From contig JAZBRS010000059.1 of the NCBI GenBank assembly GCA_037176725.1, positions 9,845,001-9,909,000 on the forward strand: a DNA stretch of 64,000 bases. Reading direction: 5' to 3'. The notes under the pieces are model-generated. The model was given only the letters and a program-made list of their open reading frames with translations. It searched no databases and had not been told where the DNA came from. The position numbers were made by a program, and so were the translations under genes. This stretch comes from Posidonia oceanica (taxonomy: Eukaryota > Streptophyta > Magnoliopsida > Alismatales > Posidoniaceae). Positions 10,750 to 21,351 of this stretch are shown piece after piece (the first letter of the stretch is position 1; each line of letters opens with the position of its first letter).

Positions 10750-11020
10750 GTATGCGAGCGTAAGCCTAGAAAGACCGATTCTCGGGCGTGTCGGGGGTGC
10801 CTAACACCTTCCTCGCGCGTAACAGGAGTCCTTACCCTGTCTTTTGGCCCGCAATGGCCATACTGCCTTTATCCTAGGCTAGAGTCATCTCATTTGCATT
10901 TGTTTGCATTTGTTTTCCTTTGCATTGCTTTGCTTTGCATTTCTTGCTCGGTTTTGCGTGTTAATTCACGCATTTCCCCGATTTTCCTTGTCTCCCGTTA
11001 ATAAACATGGTGGCGACTCT
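10750..11020 (+). other. Conserved LTR 3' section with GGTGCCTAACACC hairpin and PBS-like motif (element A)
   Basis: The stretch from GCCTAGAAAGACCGATTCTC to GGGGGTGCCTAACACCTTCC is also present in C (about 20950-21010 and 43570-43630) and, on the other strand, in B (about 50865-50935), although B is otherwise unlike these LTRs. GGTG and CACC can pair. Further on, TGGCGACTC (11011-11019) repeats the first nine bases of the primer site. AATAAA (11000-11005) could be a polyadenylation signal but is not kept in C. Confidence 0.6.
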
Positions 11021-11137
11021 GATTTGTCTTATCTTTCCTTTTTCTCCTCGATTCCAAGTGTTTTCGAGTTGAGCCTCTTCCTTGGATCTCAATCGCCGCT
11101 GGAAATAGCGAGCCTGATTCCGATCGGGATCGCTACA

Positions 11138-14046
11138 CTTACCTATTATGCATTGGAAATAAACGTGCTATCTAAGTGCTCAGCCACGCTGCTAGTGTTC
11201 CAAACTGGGCGGACCCTGGTTCGTGAGAACTCCTAAGCAGTAAGCATCATGGCCCTATATGCAGATGCAAGTGATAAAACAAAACGGCGGGAAAACCAAG
11301 CAATGCAGGCGACATGCGAGCGATAAAGCAAAGCAGCTGCGGAAAACGGTGCGGAAAATACGGAAAATACTGTAAAGCACGCAAAATGATGCAAAACACG
11401 GAAAGCAATGCAAAAGGGGTGCGGAAAACCGTGCAAAGGAGCGGGAAACAATGCAAAATACTGAAAACGGGACAAAGCACGGAAAACGAGGCAAGACGGG
11501 GTGCGAAATCAAAACAAAGGGGCAGACAACATGCATTAGGGTTACAGCAAGCCAAAGAAGCAATAAAATGCGAGAAACGGCGAGCAAAACAAAATCGACG
11601 CTTTAAAATGACTGTCAGCCATCTGCATGCATTGGACGCTGGCAACACCAGCGTCCAACGTTGGACACTAGGAGAGCCTGCGTCCAACACCCACTGCAGA
11701 CAGACAGCATGCATATTTTTTAAAAACAATGCAATCTCACTATATGAGTGCAGTACTGATGCAAATATGCAACTAAATGGGTACTAGACATGCAAATCTA
11801 ACCTAACAAAAGATTAAAGGAAGAATCGGAACAAGGAGCATGCCAAAATAAGGATCCAAACATGCAGGTTGTTGGACGCCTGTAGGTTGGGCGTCCAACG
11901 TTAGACGCCAGAATGGCTGGCGTCCAACACAGGACAGAAGGCAGAGGGGAGAAGGGAGCATACAAAAGCAAAATAAAAAATGGGTGCATGCATTTGGGGT
12001 TCTGGAGATGAACAAAGAGGCAGACAAGCAAGTATGGGTAGCATATAGGCAAAGTATCATAGAAATAAATCAAAGAGGCCTTACCTGTGCTGAGTGCCAG
12101 GCCAGAGGCACAACCAGGGCGTTGGACGCGAGCTAGGTTGGCGTCCAACGTTGGACGCCAACATCAGTAGCGTACAATGCTCTTGGAGGCACAACACACA
12201 AAAAGCATGCACAAAAACAAGCAAAATAATCTACAGAAATTAAAGGACAGTTGCTACTGATGCTAAACATGCATAAGAACGTAGGGAATAAGCAAACATG
12301 CAAGATCAGGAAGGCATGCAAGCATTAAACAAACGCATGAGAAGCCAGAACGTTGGACGCTAGAGCTAGCAGCGTCCAACATAGGACGCTGAAAGCTCTG
12401 GCGTCCAATGACCCAGGCCTGCAAACTCACCTGTTCTAAAAGGGGAGCTCAGCTCAGACCCCACCTACATGCATGCAGCTACTGTAACATGCCATAATAG
12501 AAAAGGAAGCATTGAAAGCAAGCATGGCAAGCATTTAAACCAAGAGAGAAAGATAAAGAGGAAGCATGCATGAAAGAATAGGCTTATGACTTGCAAAAAG
12601 AAATAAACAACTTAGTAAAATCCTAGCAAACCTAAGCGTGGTTGCCATAGGGGCCAGGCATCTCTAACTAGGCATGGATCACAAAATAATACTCAAAATA
12701 CGCATGGAGTAGGCATGGCAGCAAAGCAAAGCAAGCAGAGGCGTTGGACGCTAGGTGAACCAACGTCCAACGTTGGACGCGGCTCACTCTAGCATCCAAC
12801 ACAGGCAGGAGACAAACTGATCATTAAGCATGCAAAAAGCAATCAAACATGCATGGAACAAGTTAAAAACATGGTATAGCATCAGAGAGAATTAAAAGGA
12901 GGCAAATAGCATATGTTTGCAAACAAGCATGCAAGGAAGAGGCATGGAAAGCAACTGAACAAGAGCAAAGCAGAGTAGAGCAAGAGGGGCCGTTGGATGC
13001 TGGCCTATGCCGCGTCCAACGTTGGACGCACCAGGTGGTGCGTCCAACACACTGAACTCCATTCCGGCCTTGAATCATGGCCAAAAGGATTCAGAAAAAA
13101 GCAAGGTTGCATGGGGACGTACACACTAGCATGCATGACCTAAAGGGATAGGGTGCTTACCTCGTCGCGGCCTGGAATGGCATGTCGGCCTCCTTCACCG
13201 GCGCTGCGGAAGTGGACGACCAGCTGACTCCGGCGAGCTCGTGCAGACTGCTGGAGGCACGGGAGAGGTTGGCAAAGGGTCTGGGATGTAGGTGGATACT
13301 TGGTTTCTCTCTAGAGTGGAGAATTGCAGTGGAAACGGGTTGTGCTGCTCTGTGTGTCTTGAGGAAGATGGGTGGTTGGTGCTGGTTTTGACCAAACGGT
13401 GCATGGGTTCTACTGCGAATTGCAACGGCTTGGGCGGGAATTGCAGGCGAATGGCAGATGCTCTGGGTGTGGGAAGGCCACAAGGAATGGCAGGAGTGGT
13501 GTGGGCATGTCAGTCGGCGGCGAGGAGGCCAATGGTGGCTGACAGAGGTGGCAGGGGTCGGTGAGGGCAAGGAGAGCTGGATTTCGGCTGAAATAGAAGA
13601 GAGATAGGTAGTAACTCAAGCTTGGAAGGTAGTGGATGGCGTGGAGTGGAGGAAGGGACGGGTAGTATGTGAGGGGAGGCGGTGGATTGGACGGGAGGTG
13701 AGCGGAAGGGGGCGGAGCAGCCGCTGCTGCAACCGAGCCGTTGGACGCCGGACCAGAGGGCGTCCAACGTTGGACGCTGGAACAGGGTGCATCCAACATT
13801 GGACACTGCCTATTCCAGCGTTCAACGAGCTCAGTTGGCAAAAGGCTGCAACAAGGCTTGGGCTTGGGCCAAAGAGGTGGAAAAAAGGTGTAAAAAGGCT
13901 TGAGGTTTTGGCTTGGGATTTAGGTGAGGTTTTGAGCTAGGTTTTGGGTTAAAAAAAGGTAGAAAAAAGGAGTGCCAATCTAGAGTCCACACAAGCTTGC
14001 ATGAGAAAACAACCAACTTCCGGGCTGTCAGAATGGGGTGTCTACA
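11138..14046 (-). mobile_element. 3' LTR of element B, truncated by element A
   Basis: Aligns with 50972-53838 of B's 5' LTR. The piece matching 50507-50976 is missing here because element A is inserted at CTTAC. It contains seven double-hairpin modules. It differs from the other LTR by scattered substitutions and by an extra segment around 12123-12160, so B is clearly older than C. No conserved ORF. Confidence 0.9.
11632..13829. repeat. Seven double-hairpin modules in the B 3' LTR
   Basis: Modules of about 60 bp at roughly 11632-11694, 11871-11931, 12120-12180, 12350-12411, 12741-12803, 12991-13048 and 13738-13829. Each is two adjacent inverted repeats with outer arms GTTGGACGC and GCGTCCAAC. 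The best is 13021-13048: arms GTTGGACGCACC and GGTGCGTCCAAC around AGGT. The inner arm bases differ from module to module but often still pair, e.g. GCTGG/CCAGC at 11632-11658. Confidence 0.9.
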
Positions 14047-14110
14047 GATGCCCCTCCCTGAGTGAGGTCAAGCGTAGCGAGACCGCTGCTCAGGGTAGAC
14101 AAGACACCCT
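14039..14110 (-). promoter_or_regulatory. PPT and folded U3 junction of element B
   Basis: On the - strand the tract AGGGAGGGGCATC directly precedes TGTAGACACC. GTCTAC (+ 14095-14100) can pair with GTAGAC (+ 14040-14045), and CCCTGAG (+ 14089-14095) with CTCAGGG (+ 14056-14062). In A and C the first pair is GTCAAC/GTTGAC, a two-sided change that keeps the pairing. Confidence 0.85.
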
Positions 14111-15302
14111 ACCTGACGCCGGCAGGAGCACAAATTGCTGTGGGCGTGAGTCACTTATCCAGCAGATGCACCGGAAATCATGACTCGATGCCACAATGCA
14201 GATGCAGATGCAGGATGCTAATGCAATGCAATGCATGCTAATGCAGAAGTTAGTGCAAAGGTTATGTTAGAAGTTAGTGCGGAACTAATATGCGATGCGA
14301 ATGCTGATGCCGGACTAGCATGAACTAGTGCACGTGCAAGTGCTGTGCACGAGGAGATGCTATGCTGATGCATGGGGAATGCTAGCACTAAGGCCGATGC
14401 TGATGCATGGGGTGCTATGCTTGCAGATGCCAATGCTTGAGTGCTAGTGCTTAAATGCTAGTGCTTGAATGCTTGCAGGAGTGCTAATGCTTGAGGGCTA
14501 GTGCCGGGATGCTAATGCTTGAAAGTGCTAGTACTGTGCGTGTTTGCTAATGCTGGGGTAGTGTAGAGTGATGCATGGAGAAGAAGCAGGGGGTTCTACA
14601 GGGCAATGCGGCAAGTTGGCTGCTTGTCCAAGCTTGCGCAGAAAAGCTGCTCCGGGAGGGCCAGTGCGCTTGCCGCTTGGGCAAGCTGCTAGCCCAAGGG
14701 AGACCAAGGGCCCTTGTCCGTTTGGGACATGTAAAGCAAGCAGGAGCTCGCAAGGCCGCGAGAAGGAGGAAATGCTTGCCTCCAGGCAAGGCAGCAGACA
14801 GGCAGAAGAGGCAGAAGGGGTAATGCCAGGCAGAGAAGGGCGCCTAAGCAATGCAAGAAAGTGAATGTAAATGCAGATGAATGTAGACACTAGAATGCTA
14901 TGCAGATGACATGCCTACGCTAACGCTTACTGCACTGAAACTCCTCTGGGGGAAAGCAGGATGGTGCATGCATGCGGAAAAGTGAAAATGAAATGCAATG
15001 CTGTCACTGGCCAATGCATGTAGGCCAAGCAACGGGGGTGCCATTCGCAAAGCTCAGCTGTAGACGAATGGCGATGCAAGTGCATGGGATACTGCAGAAA
15101 GTAAATATGCTAAAAGTAAAGCAGGGGAATGTGCATGCAGCAGCGGGCACGAAAAGACCCAGGAAAGCGGATTGCGAGAGCTGATGGAAGGGCCATAGAG
15201 GAGCGGCAGCGCAAATAAGGGCACAATGCATGAGATGTTATGCAGGGGATGCAAGGTATGCAGCGGGACGCCGAGCATGCGGAACCGAGAAAGCGATCCT
15301 GG
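14111..15302 (-). repeat. Element B 3' internal region, degenerate GATGCTAATGC-type repeats
   Basis: About 14190-14560 is a tract of short, imprecise repeats of TGCTAATGC, GCTAGTGCTT and similar. About 14590-14830 has further small inverted repeats around CAAG/CTTG and CCCAAG/CTTGGG. The rest, up to the element C insertion, is non-coding with frequent ATGCA phrases. No conserved ORF. Confidence 0.6.
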
Positions 15303-15307
15303 GTTAC
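15303..15307. repeat. Left target-site duplication of element C (GTTAC)
   Basis: GTTAC abuts the LTR start at 15308 and is repeated at 43952-43956. Five-base duplications are typical of gypsy-type integration. Confidence 0.97.
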
Positions 15308-17026
15308 TGTTGACACCCCATCTTGGCAGGCTTGGACCCTTGGAGCCCTCTGGTTGATTGCTGGATCAAACCCCAACCAAACCCTAACCCTAACCCTCCT
15401 CTCAACCCTTCAAAATCAGCCCGTTTTGGCCTAAACCTTTACCCCCCTTCCCAACCTCAAAACCTAACCAAAATTCATAGGAAAACCCACCACTATCCAC
15501 TCAACAAACCTACCCAAAAACCCAGGATTTTCCAAGCCTGACCCATTCCCAAAAACCCTAGAAAACTTAGGTGAAACTACCCTTTTTCTACACCTTGAAA
15601 CCCCTCCAAAACCTCTTTAGAATCAAACCAAAATTTCAGACCCAAGACTTCAAAACCTAGACTACCCACCCACCAATTTTCACCCCATTCCAAGACCTTT
15701 GAGACCCTCTTTCACTCAAATTATCCTTTTCTCTCTCCAGGATTATCATTTTCTCTCTCCTCTCTCTCTCCTGATTATCATCTCTCTTTTCATCCCTTTC
15801 TGATCCTTTTTCTGGTCTGGCTGTGGGCCCCCTCTGTGCTTCTATCCTTCCTCTATCTTATCCCTATTTTTACTTTATTTTTAACACTTTTTCTGAATTT
15901 TTAAAAATCGTTTTCCTCCAACCTATCTTTTTCCCTTTTATCTCCCTCTTTTTTCCATTTCTTTCCTCCATCTCTTTTCCTTTTCTCCCTTTTGCAAAAA
16001 TCCACAAAAACCCATAAAAATCTGTAAAATCTCAAAACATAAAACAAACAAATCAGTACCCTAAGAAAAACAATTAAAAAATGTTAAACAAGCAATTAAC
16101 AACTTAAACTTAACTTAAGCAAGCTAAAAAGAAAACTAAACATGCAAACTAAAAAATGCAAAACAAATCAAAAGAAAACACTGAAAAATCAAGGAAAAAA
16201 ACTAAAATGAGATCTAAATCTAGCAAAAGTAAAAAACCCACTAAAAGAATTAAAAAACAAACCCTAAAAAGGAGAATTAAAAATCAAACATTAAAACAAA
16301 TAATTAAAGAAGGCAAAGGACTTAACCTAGTAAACATAAGAAAAACAAGTTAAAAGCTTAATTAAAAAAAGAAAAGAAAAACACATCTGAAAAGCTTAAA
16401 AACACCCTATCAAACCAGAAAAATCCAACTAAAAACTTCAAGAAAAATCCTTAAATAAAAATCAAGACATAACTTAAAAGACTTAAGAAAGAAAAACCCT
16501 AAGAAGACTACAACTTTAAAATCTAAAACCAACCCTAAAATAATACAAAATAAATCCTGAAAAATCCTAATCAATACCCTAAGTGTCCAACAAAAGAAAT
16601 AAAATTTTTAAAATAATTTAAAAAGGGATTAACAAACATTTAAACAAGTGAAAACCAATTAAAAACAAAACCAAAACCCTAAAACCCTAATCAAGCCCAA
16701 AACACATTAATCAACTCAAAATAACCATTAAAAATCTTAATTAAAATCCTAACCTACAGCAAAACTCTTCTAATATTTTTACTTATTTTTAGTTTATTTT
16801 TACCTATTTTGTTTCCCCATTCTACCCTCTCTTTCTTTCCTCCTTCTTTCTTTCTTTCTTTCTTTCTTTCTTTCCTTACTGGGCTCAATCCGGCCCATTT
16901 CTTCTTTTCTTTCTTTTTCATTCCTTTTCTCAGCCCGCAGCAGTCCGGCCCACGCTTCGTCTCCTCCTTCTTCTTCCCCGCGCTTCCACTGGTTTCCTTC
17001 TTCCCGCGAGCTGCTGCCAACAGTCC

Positions 17027-17222
17027 TCCCTCTCCTTTTTAAATTTCAAGCTCCCTCTCCATCAGATCATGCAACAGCAGCCCGCCGCTCTCTCATCTCT
17101 CAGCGCCTTTTCCGGAGGCTTTGAATGCCGGTCGGCTCGTCGACATCCATCGCGTCTGCTGCAGTGCCGCCGATGAGTTTGAATTCAGCAGCGCGCCAGC
17201 AGCAGCTCCTCCTGATATAAGC
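17027..17222 (+). promoter_or_regulatory. Candidate LTR core promoter (element C)
   Basis: Nearly identical to 7067-7262 of the more diverged A LTR and ends at TGATATAAG. Element C transcription would start a little downstream if this is the TATA box (inference). Confidence 0.4.
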
Positions 17223-20200
17223 TTCCCGTCCTTCCTTCAGTGGAGAGAGAGACCTCCAATTGGCAGTGAGAGCGAGCAAGAGAGAGCAACGAGAGACCAC
17301 CAGCAAACCAGAGACCAAAATCCAAATTTTCCTTCCTTTCTGTGCGACCTTCCTCCTCCCCTGATCCTCTTCCAATTCCGGAGTGAAAAGAGAGAGGAGA
17401 AGAGAGTGTTTGTGAGTTCTGGGCATCCCGGAGAGAAGCCCTCATCAGAGCCCGATCCCTCCATCCAGTCTTCTTCTTTTCTTCTCTGAAAATATCAGCA
17501 GAGCATCCTTCTTTCTTTTCCAATCCCCCAACACCACTCCAAGCCTCCACACTTCTCCCCTTTGCTCCCCCAAGATCACCCAAAACCCAGCCATTTCCCA
17601 GCTTCATTCTCCGGCCATTCCACCCACTGAACCCACCTAAAACCACCCGGAAACACCCCGATCACCAGACCTGCAACCCAGCTCCTTTCTCTCACAATTC
17701 CCTCCACTCCAACTCACCACCCTCTCCCAAACTTTGTCCAGAGACTCACTGGACCTCCACCTCCTCAAAACACCAACCATCAAACCCAGCCACCCATCGT
17801 AGACCTTAAGCTCCACTACAAACACCTAGACCATCTTCAGCCCAGAAAACCGACTTAGCTCCAAGACCACTCCACAGCCTCCCAAAAAGCATTTCAACCA
17901 CCCAGAACCACTCCCCGCACCTCCAGCAATCTCCCAGAGCGCTCCATCCAAGCCGACGAGCAGCAACACCCCTCCCCGACCTCCGGCAGCAACCTGTGAA
18001 CCCAAATCAGTCGAACCACCACCCGTGCTGCGAAGCTTCCGTCTGACTATCTGGGAAGCACCGGAGGAACATTCGGAAGCCGCTCCAACCTTCGCGAGCG
18101 ACGGACGACGCCCGCTGTGACCGAACGACCTCCGCCGACCGGCTCTGGAACCACTGACGTCGGGGGAACAACTCAGACGCGGGAAGAGGTAAATTTTGCT
18201 TCCATTAGCTTCCTTTTCTTTTCCTCTCACTTCCCCGCCCTTTAGACTAGCTTTTCCGGCCCTCCTGCTCCGCTTCCGCTCGCCGGTCCGGTCATCTTCT
18301 CCGGCAACGTCCTCCGGTCTTCACAGCACTCCAGCCAGCGGAACGCCATCCCGGTGATCCCCGAAGCTCCGCACGGACGTCAGGAGTCTCCTCCGGTCTT
18401 CAGAGCGCAGCTTCGCTGCGTCGAACGACCGGACCGAGCTTCAGACCTTCTGTAGAGCTCCGGCGAACGCTCCGGCACGTTCCAGACAGCGTCGTCCTCC
18501 ACCGATTGCCGCCCTGTCTCCGCCAACTCCGAGAGCACCTCCTCCGTTCGACTGCGCATCCTCAGCCTCCCCCTGTCGACGGCATGAGCGCTGGAAGTTT
18601 CGTGCTACAGTGCTCGTCGCCGTCGACGATCGGCACTGTGTCTTTATTTTTCAGTTTATATAGTTTTAGGGTGAATATTGCATATCTGTCTTAAGTTTTT
18701 TTATTTTTGCAATCCGGTCCTTATTTCGTTTATTCTGCTTAGTTCTTAATTAAATACTTTGCTAAATTGCGCGATCTGTTTATGTTTTTCAATATTTGCA
18801 AGTAGATCCTTTTACTGTGCTGTGCTGCTTTAATATTTTGTAGTTTAGTCCTCCTGTTCTCAGTTTTTGCACTTAGGTCCTGCATTTAATCAGTTCATTT
18901 ATTTACTCATATTTACCATACTGCATTGCATCCTGGCCCCCTGCATTTTTCTATTTTTGCATTTAAGTCCATGCACTGTAGAAAACTTAGGTTCTGATTT
19001 TTATTTTTGGTTGATGCATTGCATTTTAGCCCCTCTGCTTTATCATATTTGCAGTTAGGTCCATTTTAAATGGACAGTAACTGTGCTGCATGCATTTTAA
19101 CTTACTGCATTGCATTTTTAACCCCATGTTTTCCAGAAATTGCACTGTGGTCCTGTCATTTAAATTCCAGAGCATATTTTCCATACTAAATTGCATTTTC
19201 AGCCCCTGCATGATTTGAAAATCACACCTAGGTCCCTGCATGTTTTAAAAAATCGTGTGAAAAGACCATTTTGCCCCTAGGTTGCATTTTAGCTCCTATG
19301 CCTACCAAATTTCGTACAGACCTTCCACTAGTACCCCCAGACTCCCCAGGACCTTGTTTTCTGGAAAATTTGCATTTTAGACCCTAGATTTTTTTCAAAA
19401 TTGCACTCTGACCCCTTTTGGTTTCAAAATCTCTTCCAAAACATACCTTCTTTTCAAAACACCTTTCTGAGCCTAGTTTTTTGCCAAATAGACCCTTGGC
19501 TTCCCCTGTTTTCAAAGTCTTCTCCTGTGGAACCCTGTTTTCTGGAAAATTTGCACTTTTAGCCCCTCTTCTTTTTCAAAATGCTTTCTGAACTCCTGGT
19601 TTTTCTCAAATTACTTCTCTTTACTTTTCTTGCTTTTGCATACCATCCTGCACTCATTTAGTCTTGCATTTTAGCATCTTCTTGCACACACTTAGCATTT
19701 CTAGCTCCCTTTCACTTGGGAGGCCCCTTTTACACATCCCTAGGACCTCCTGAACACCTAGACCTGTTCTTCTCCCCTGATCTGGCCCTTCTGCCTTGGA
19801 GCTGCAATATCTTCCAATCCGGCCGTTGGATCTTCTCAAATGAGCTGCCCAGGCGACCGCAGCGAAGCGCTCTTCAGCATAGACCAGACAGATTTCAGAT
19901 CAGGCTCCCGGATTTCCAGGTATGTCCTCCTGAACCCCTGCATTGCATTCATTTGCATGGCATTTGCACAGTTTTCCTTGTTTTCGCTTTCTGTCTCTTC
20001 GAGCATGTAGAATAGGACTTCCCCTTTCTGCTTATCTATTCAAATCCTCGTTTCGCGTTTCTCTGTGTGTTTCGTGTTGCGTTCTCCCTGGATTTGCCAC
20101 TTTATGTGACTTTCTTCCCCTTTTTCCACGATCCGATCGCATCGCGAGCTTTGGGCAGCATGCGAGACACATCGTGGAATGGTCTAGTGGGAAACAGCCG

Positions 20201-20379
20201 CAAAAAAGGTGGTAATCCCTCCATTTGCCCCTTCTCCCCTCAGAAGGTCTTCACACCTACTCTGAGTGGTCTTAAACAGCGTTTGTTCTCATACACACGT
20301 TGTCTTGCCTCCCCTTCGCCCCCTTTTAATCTCTCTCTGCATCCTCGCATTTGCATGGCTTTTTCGAGGTTTTTGCTTC

Positions 20380-20690
20380 GCTGTTTTGGCACCGTTTCGC
20401 GTGCCCGCCCTCGTTTTCGCTCCGTTTTGCGTACCCATCTGTTTTCTTGTCTCGTTTTGCGCACTGTCTTGCCGTCTCGTTCGTTTCATGTGCCGGTTTC
20501 TTTCTCTCGCTCCGTTTTGCGTACCTTTCTGTTTTCTCGTCTCGTTTTGAGTAGTTTCCTGTTTTCTTGTCTCGTTTTGCGTGTTGTCTCGCTTTTTTCG
20601 CTTGTTTTGCGCACCGGTTTCGCTCTTTCGCACTGTTTTGCGTGCGTTGTTCGCTTCCCGCCTCGTTTTGCGTGTTTCGCGCCGTTTTCC
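20380..20690 (+). repeat. GTTTTGCGTGCC-type minisatellite in the C 5' LTR
   Basis: Degenerate units around CGTTTTGCGTACC and GTTTTCTCGTCTCGTTTTG, equivalent to the A array but with a different arrangement. The long + and - strand reading frames across it are by-products of low stop-codon frequency. Confidence 0.8.
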
Positions 20691-21333
20691 ATTGCATGTC
20701 GATCGCATTGCATGGTTTTCACGCTGTTTCGTTTTCTCGCTTGCATTTGCATATAGGGCTATGATGCTTACTGCCTGGAGTTCTCACGAGCTAGGTTACG
20801 CCTGGTTCGGAACACAGACAGCGCAGCTGAGCACTTAGAGAGCACGTTTACTTCCCTGCCTTGCATTTTCCCACTTAGAGCACTCCTCGAGCATTCATTT
20901 AGGCATTCATAGGCACATAGGCATTCAATCCTGCATCTTTCTGCGTATGCGAGCGTAAGCCTAGAAAGACCGATTCTCGGGCGTGTCGGGGGTGCCTAAC
21001 ACCTTCCCCGCGCGTAACAGGAGTCCTTGCCCTGTCTTCTGGCCCGCAATGACCATATTGCCCCTATCCTAGGCTAGAGTCATCATATTTGCATCCATTT
21101 GCATTTGTTTTCCTTTGCATTGCTTTGCTTTGCATTTCTTTCTTGGTTTTGCGTGTTAATTCATGCATTTCCCCCGGTTTTCCTTGTCTCCCGTTAATAG
21201 ACATGGTGGCGACTCTGATTTGTCTTATCTTTTCCTTTTCTCCTCGATTTTAAGTGTTTTTCGAGTTGAGCCTCTTCCTCGGATCTCAATCGCCGCTAAA
21301 TAGCGAGCCTGGTTCCGATCGGGATCGCTACAG

Positions 21334-21351
21334 TGGCGACTCCGCTGGGGA
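21334..21351 (+). promoter_or_regulatory. Primer binding site for tRNA-Arg (element C)
   Basis: TGGCGACTCCGCTGGGGA lies one base after the LTR end. Its complement ends GGAGTCGCCA, as expected for a plant tRNA-Arg with a GACTCCG acceptor arm. Ogre-type elements are known to use tRNA-Arg. Confidence 0.9.

Larger units (their letters stand above)
1..11137 (+). mobile_element. Element A: 3' part of a giant Tat/Ogre-type LTR retrotransposon
   Basis: This is collinear with bases from about 32495 to the end of element C (43951): extra ORF, hairpin arrays, PPT and LTR follow in the same order. Base 1 falls inside the element, so the 5' LTR, gag and pol would lie left of the window. Its LTR ends in GCTACA at 11137 and is followed directly by CTTAC (11138-11142) inside the LTR of element B. 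The same CTTAC occurs uninterrupted in B's other LTR at 50972-50976, so this is the right half of the insertion site. It is more diverged from C than C's two LTRs are from each other, so A is a separate insertion, probably of a sister subfamily. Confidence 0.9.
5352..11137 (+). mobile_element. 3' LTR of element A (5,786 bp)
   Basis: Begins TGTTGACACC and ends GATCGCTACA. In order it holds CCCTAA-type tracts near the start, a C/T-rich then A-rich section (5400-6850), a highly conserved 196-bp block ending at a TATA-like box (7067-7262), a fast-evolving C-rich section, a stretch with recurring TTGCATTTTAGCCCC and TTGCATTTAGGTCC phrases (8500-9550), a GTTTTGCGTGCC minisatellite (10240-10530), and a conserved 3' section. 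No open frame in it is shared as a protein with the element C LTR, so I call no genes here. Confidence 0.9.
15308..21332 (+). mobile_element. 5' LTR of element C (6,025 bp)
   Basis: Starts TGTTGACACC and ends GATCGCTACA. Same internal order as the A LTR: CCCTAA tracts (15378-15400), pyrimidine-rich and A-rich sections, a CTTT microsatellite (about 16846-16875), the conserved promoter-like block (17027-17222), recurring TTGCATTTTAGCCCC phrases (18660-19600), a GTTTTGCGTGCC minisatellite, and the conserved 3' section. A CAGGTATGT at about 19918 resembles a strong splice donor; the A LTR has AAGTACGT there, so it is not strictly kept. Confidence 0.97.

Noticed and set aside
11247..11729. 160-codon antisense frame in the B LTR (also 51081-51563)
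   Set aside because: Cys/Phe-rich low-complexity translation of an LTR. It is kept only because the two LTRs are copies of each other.
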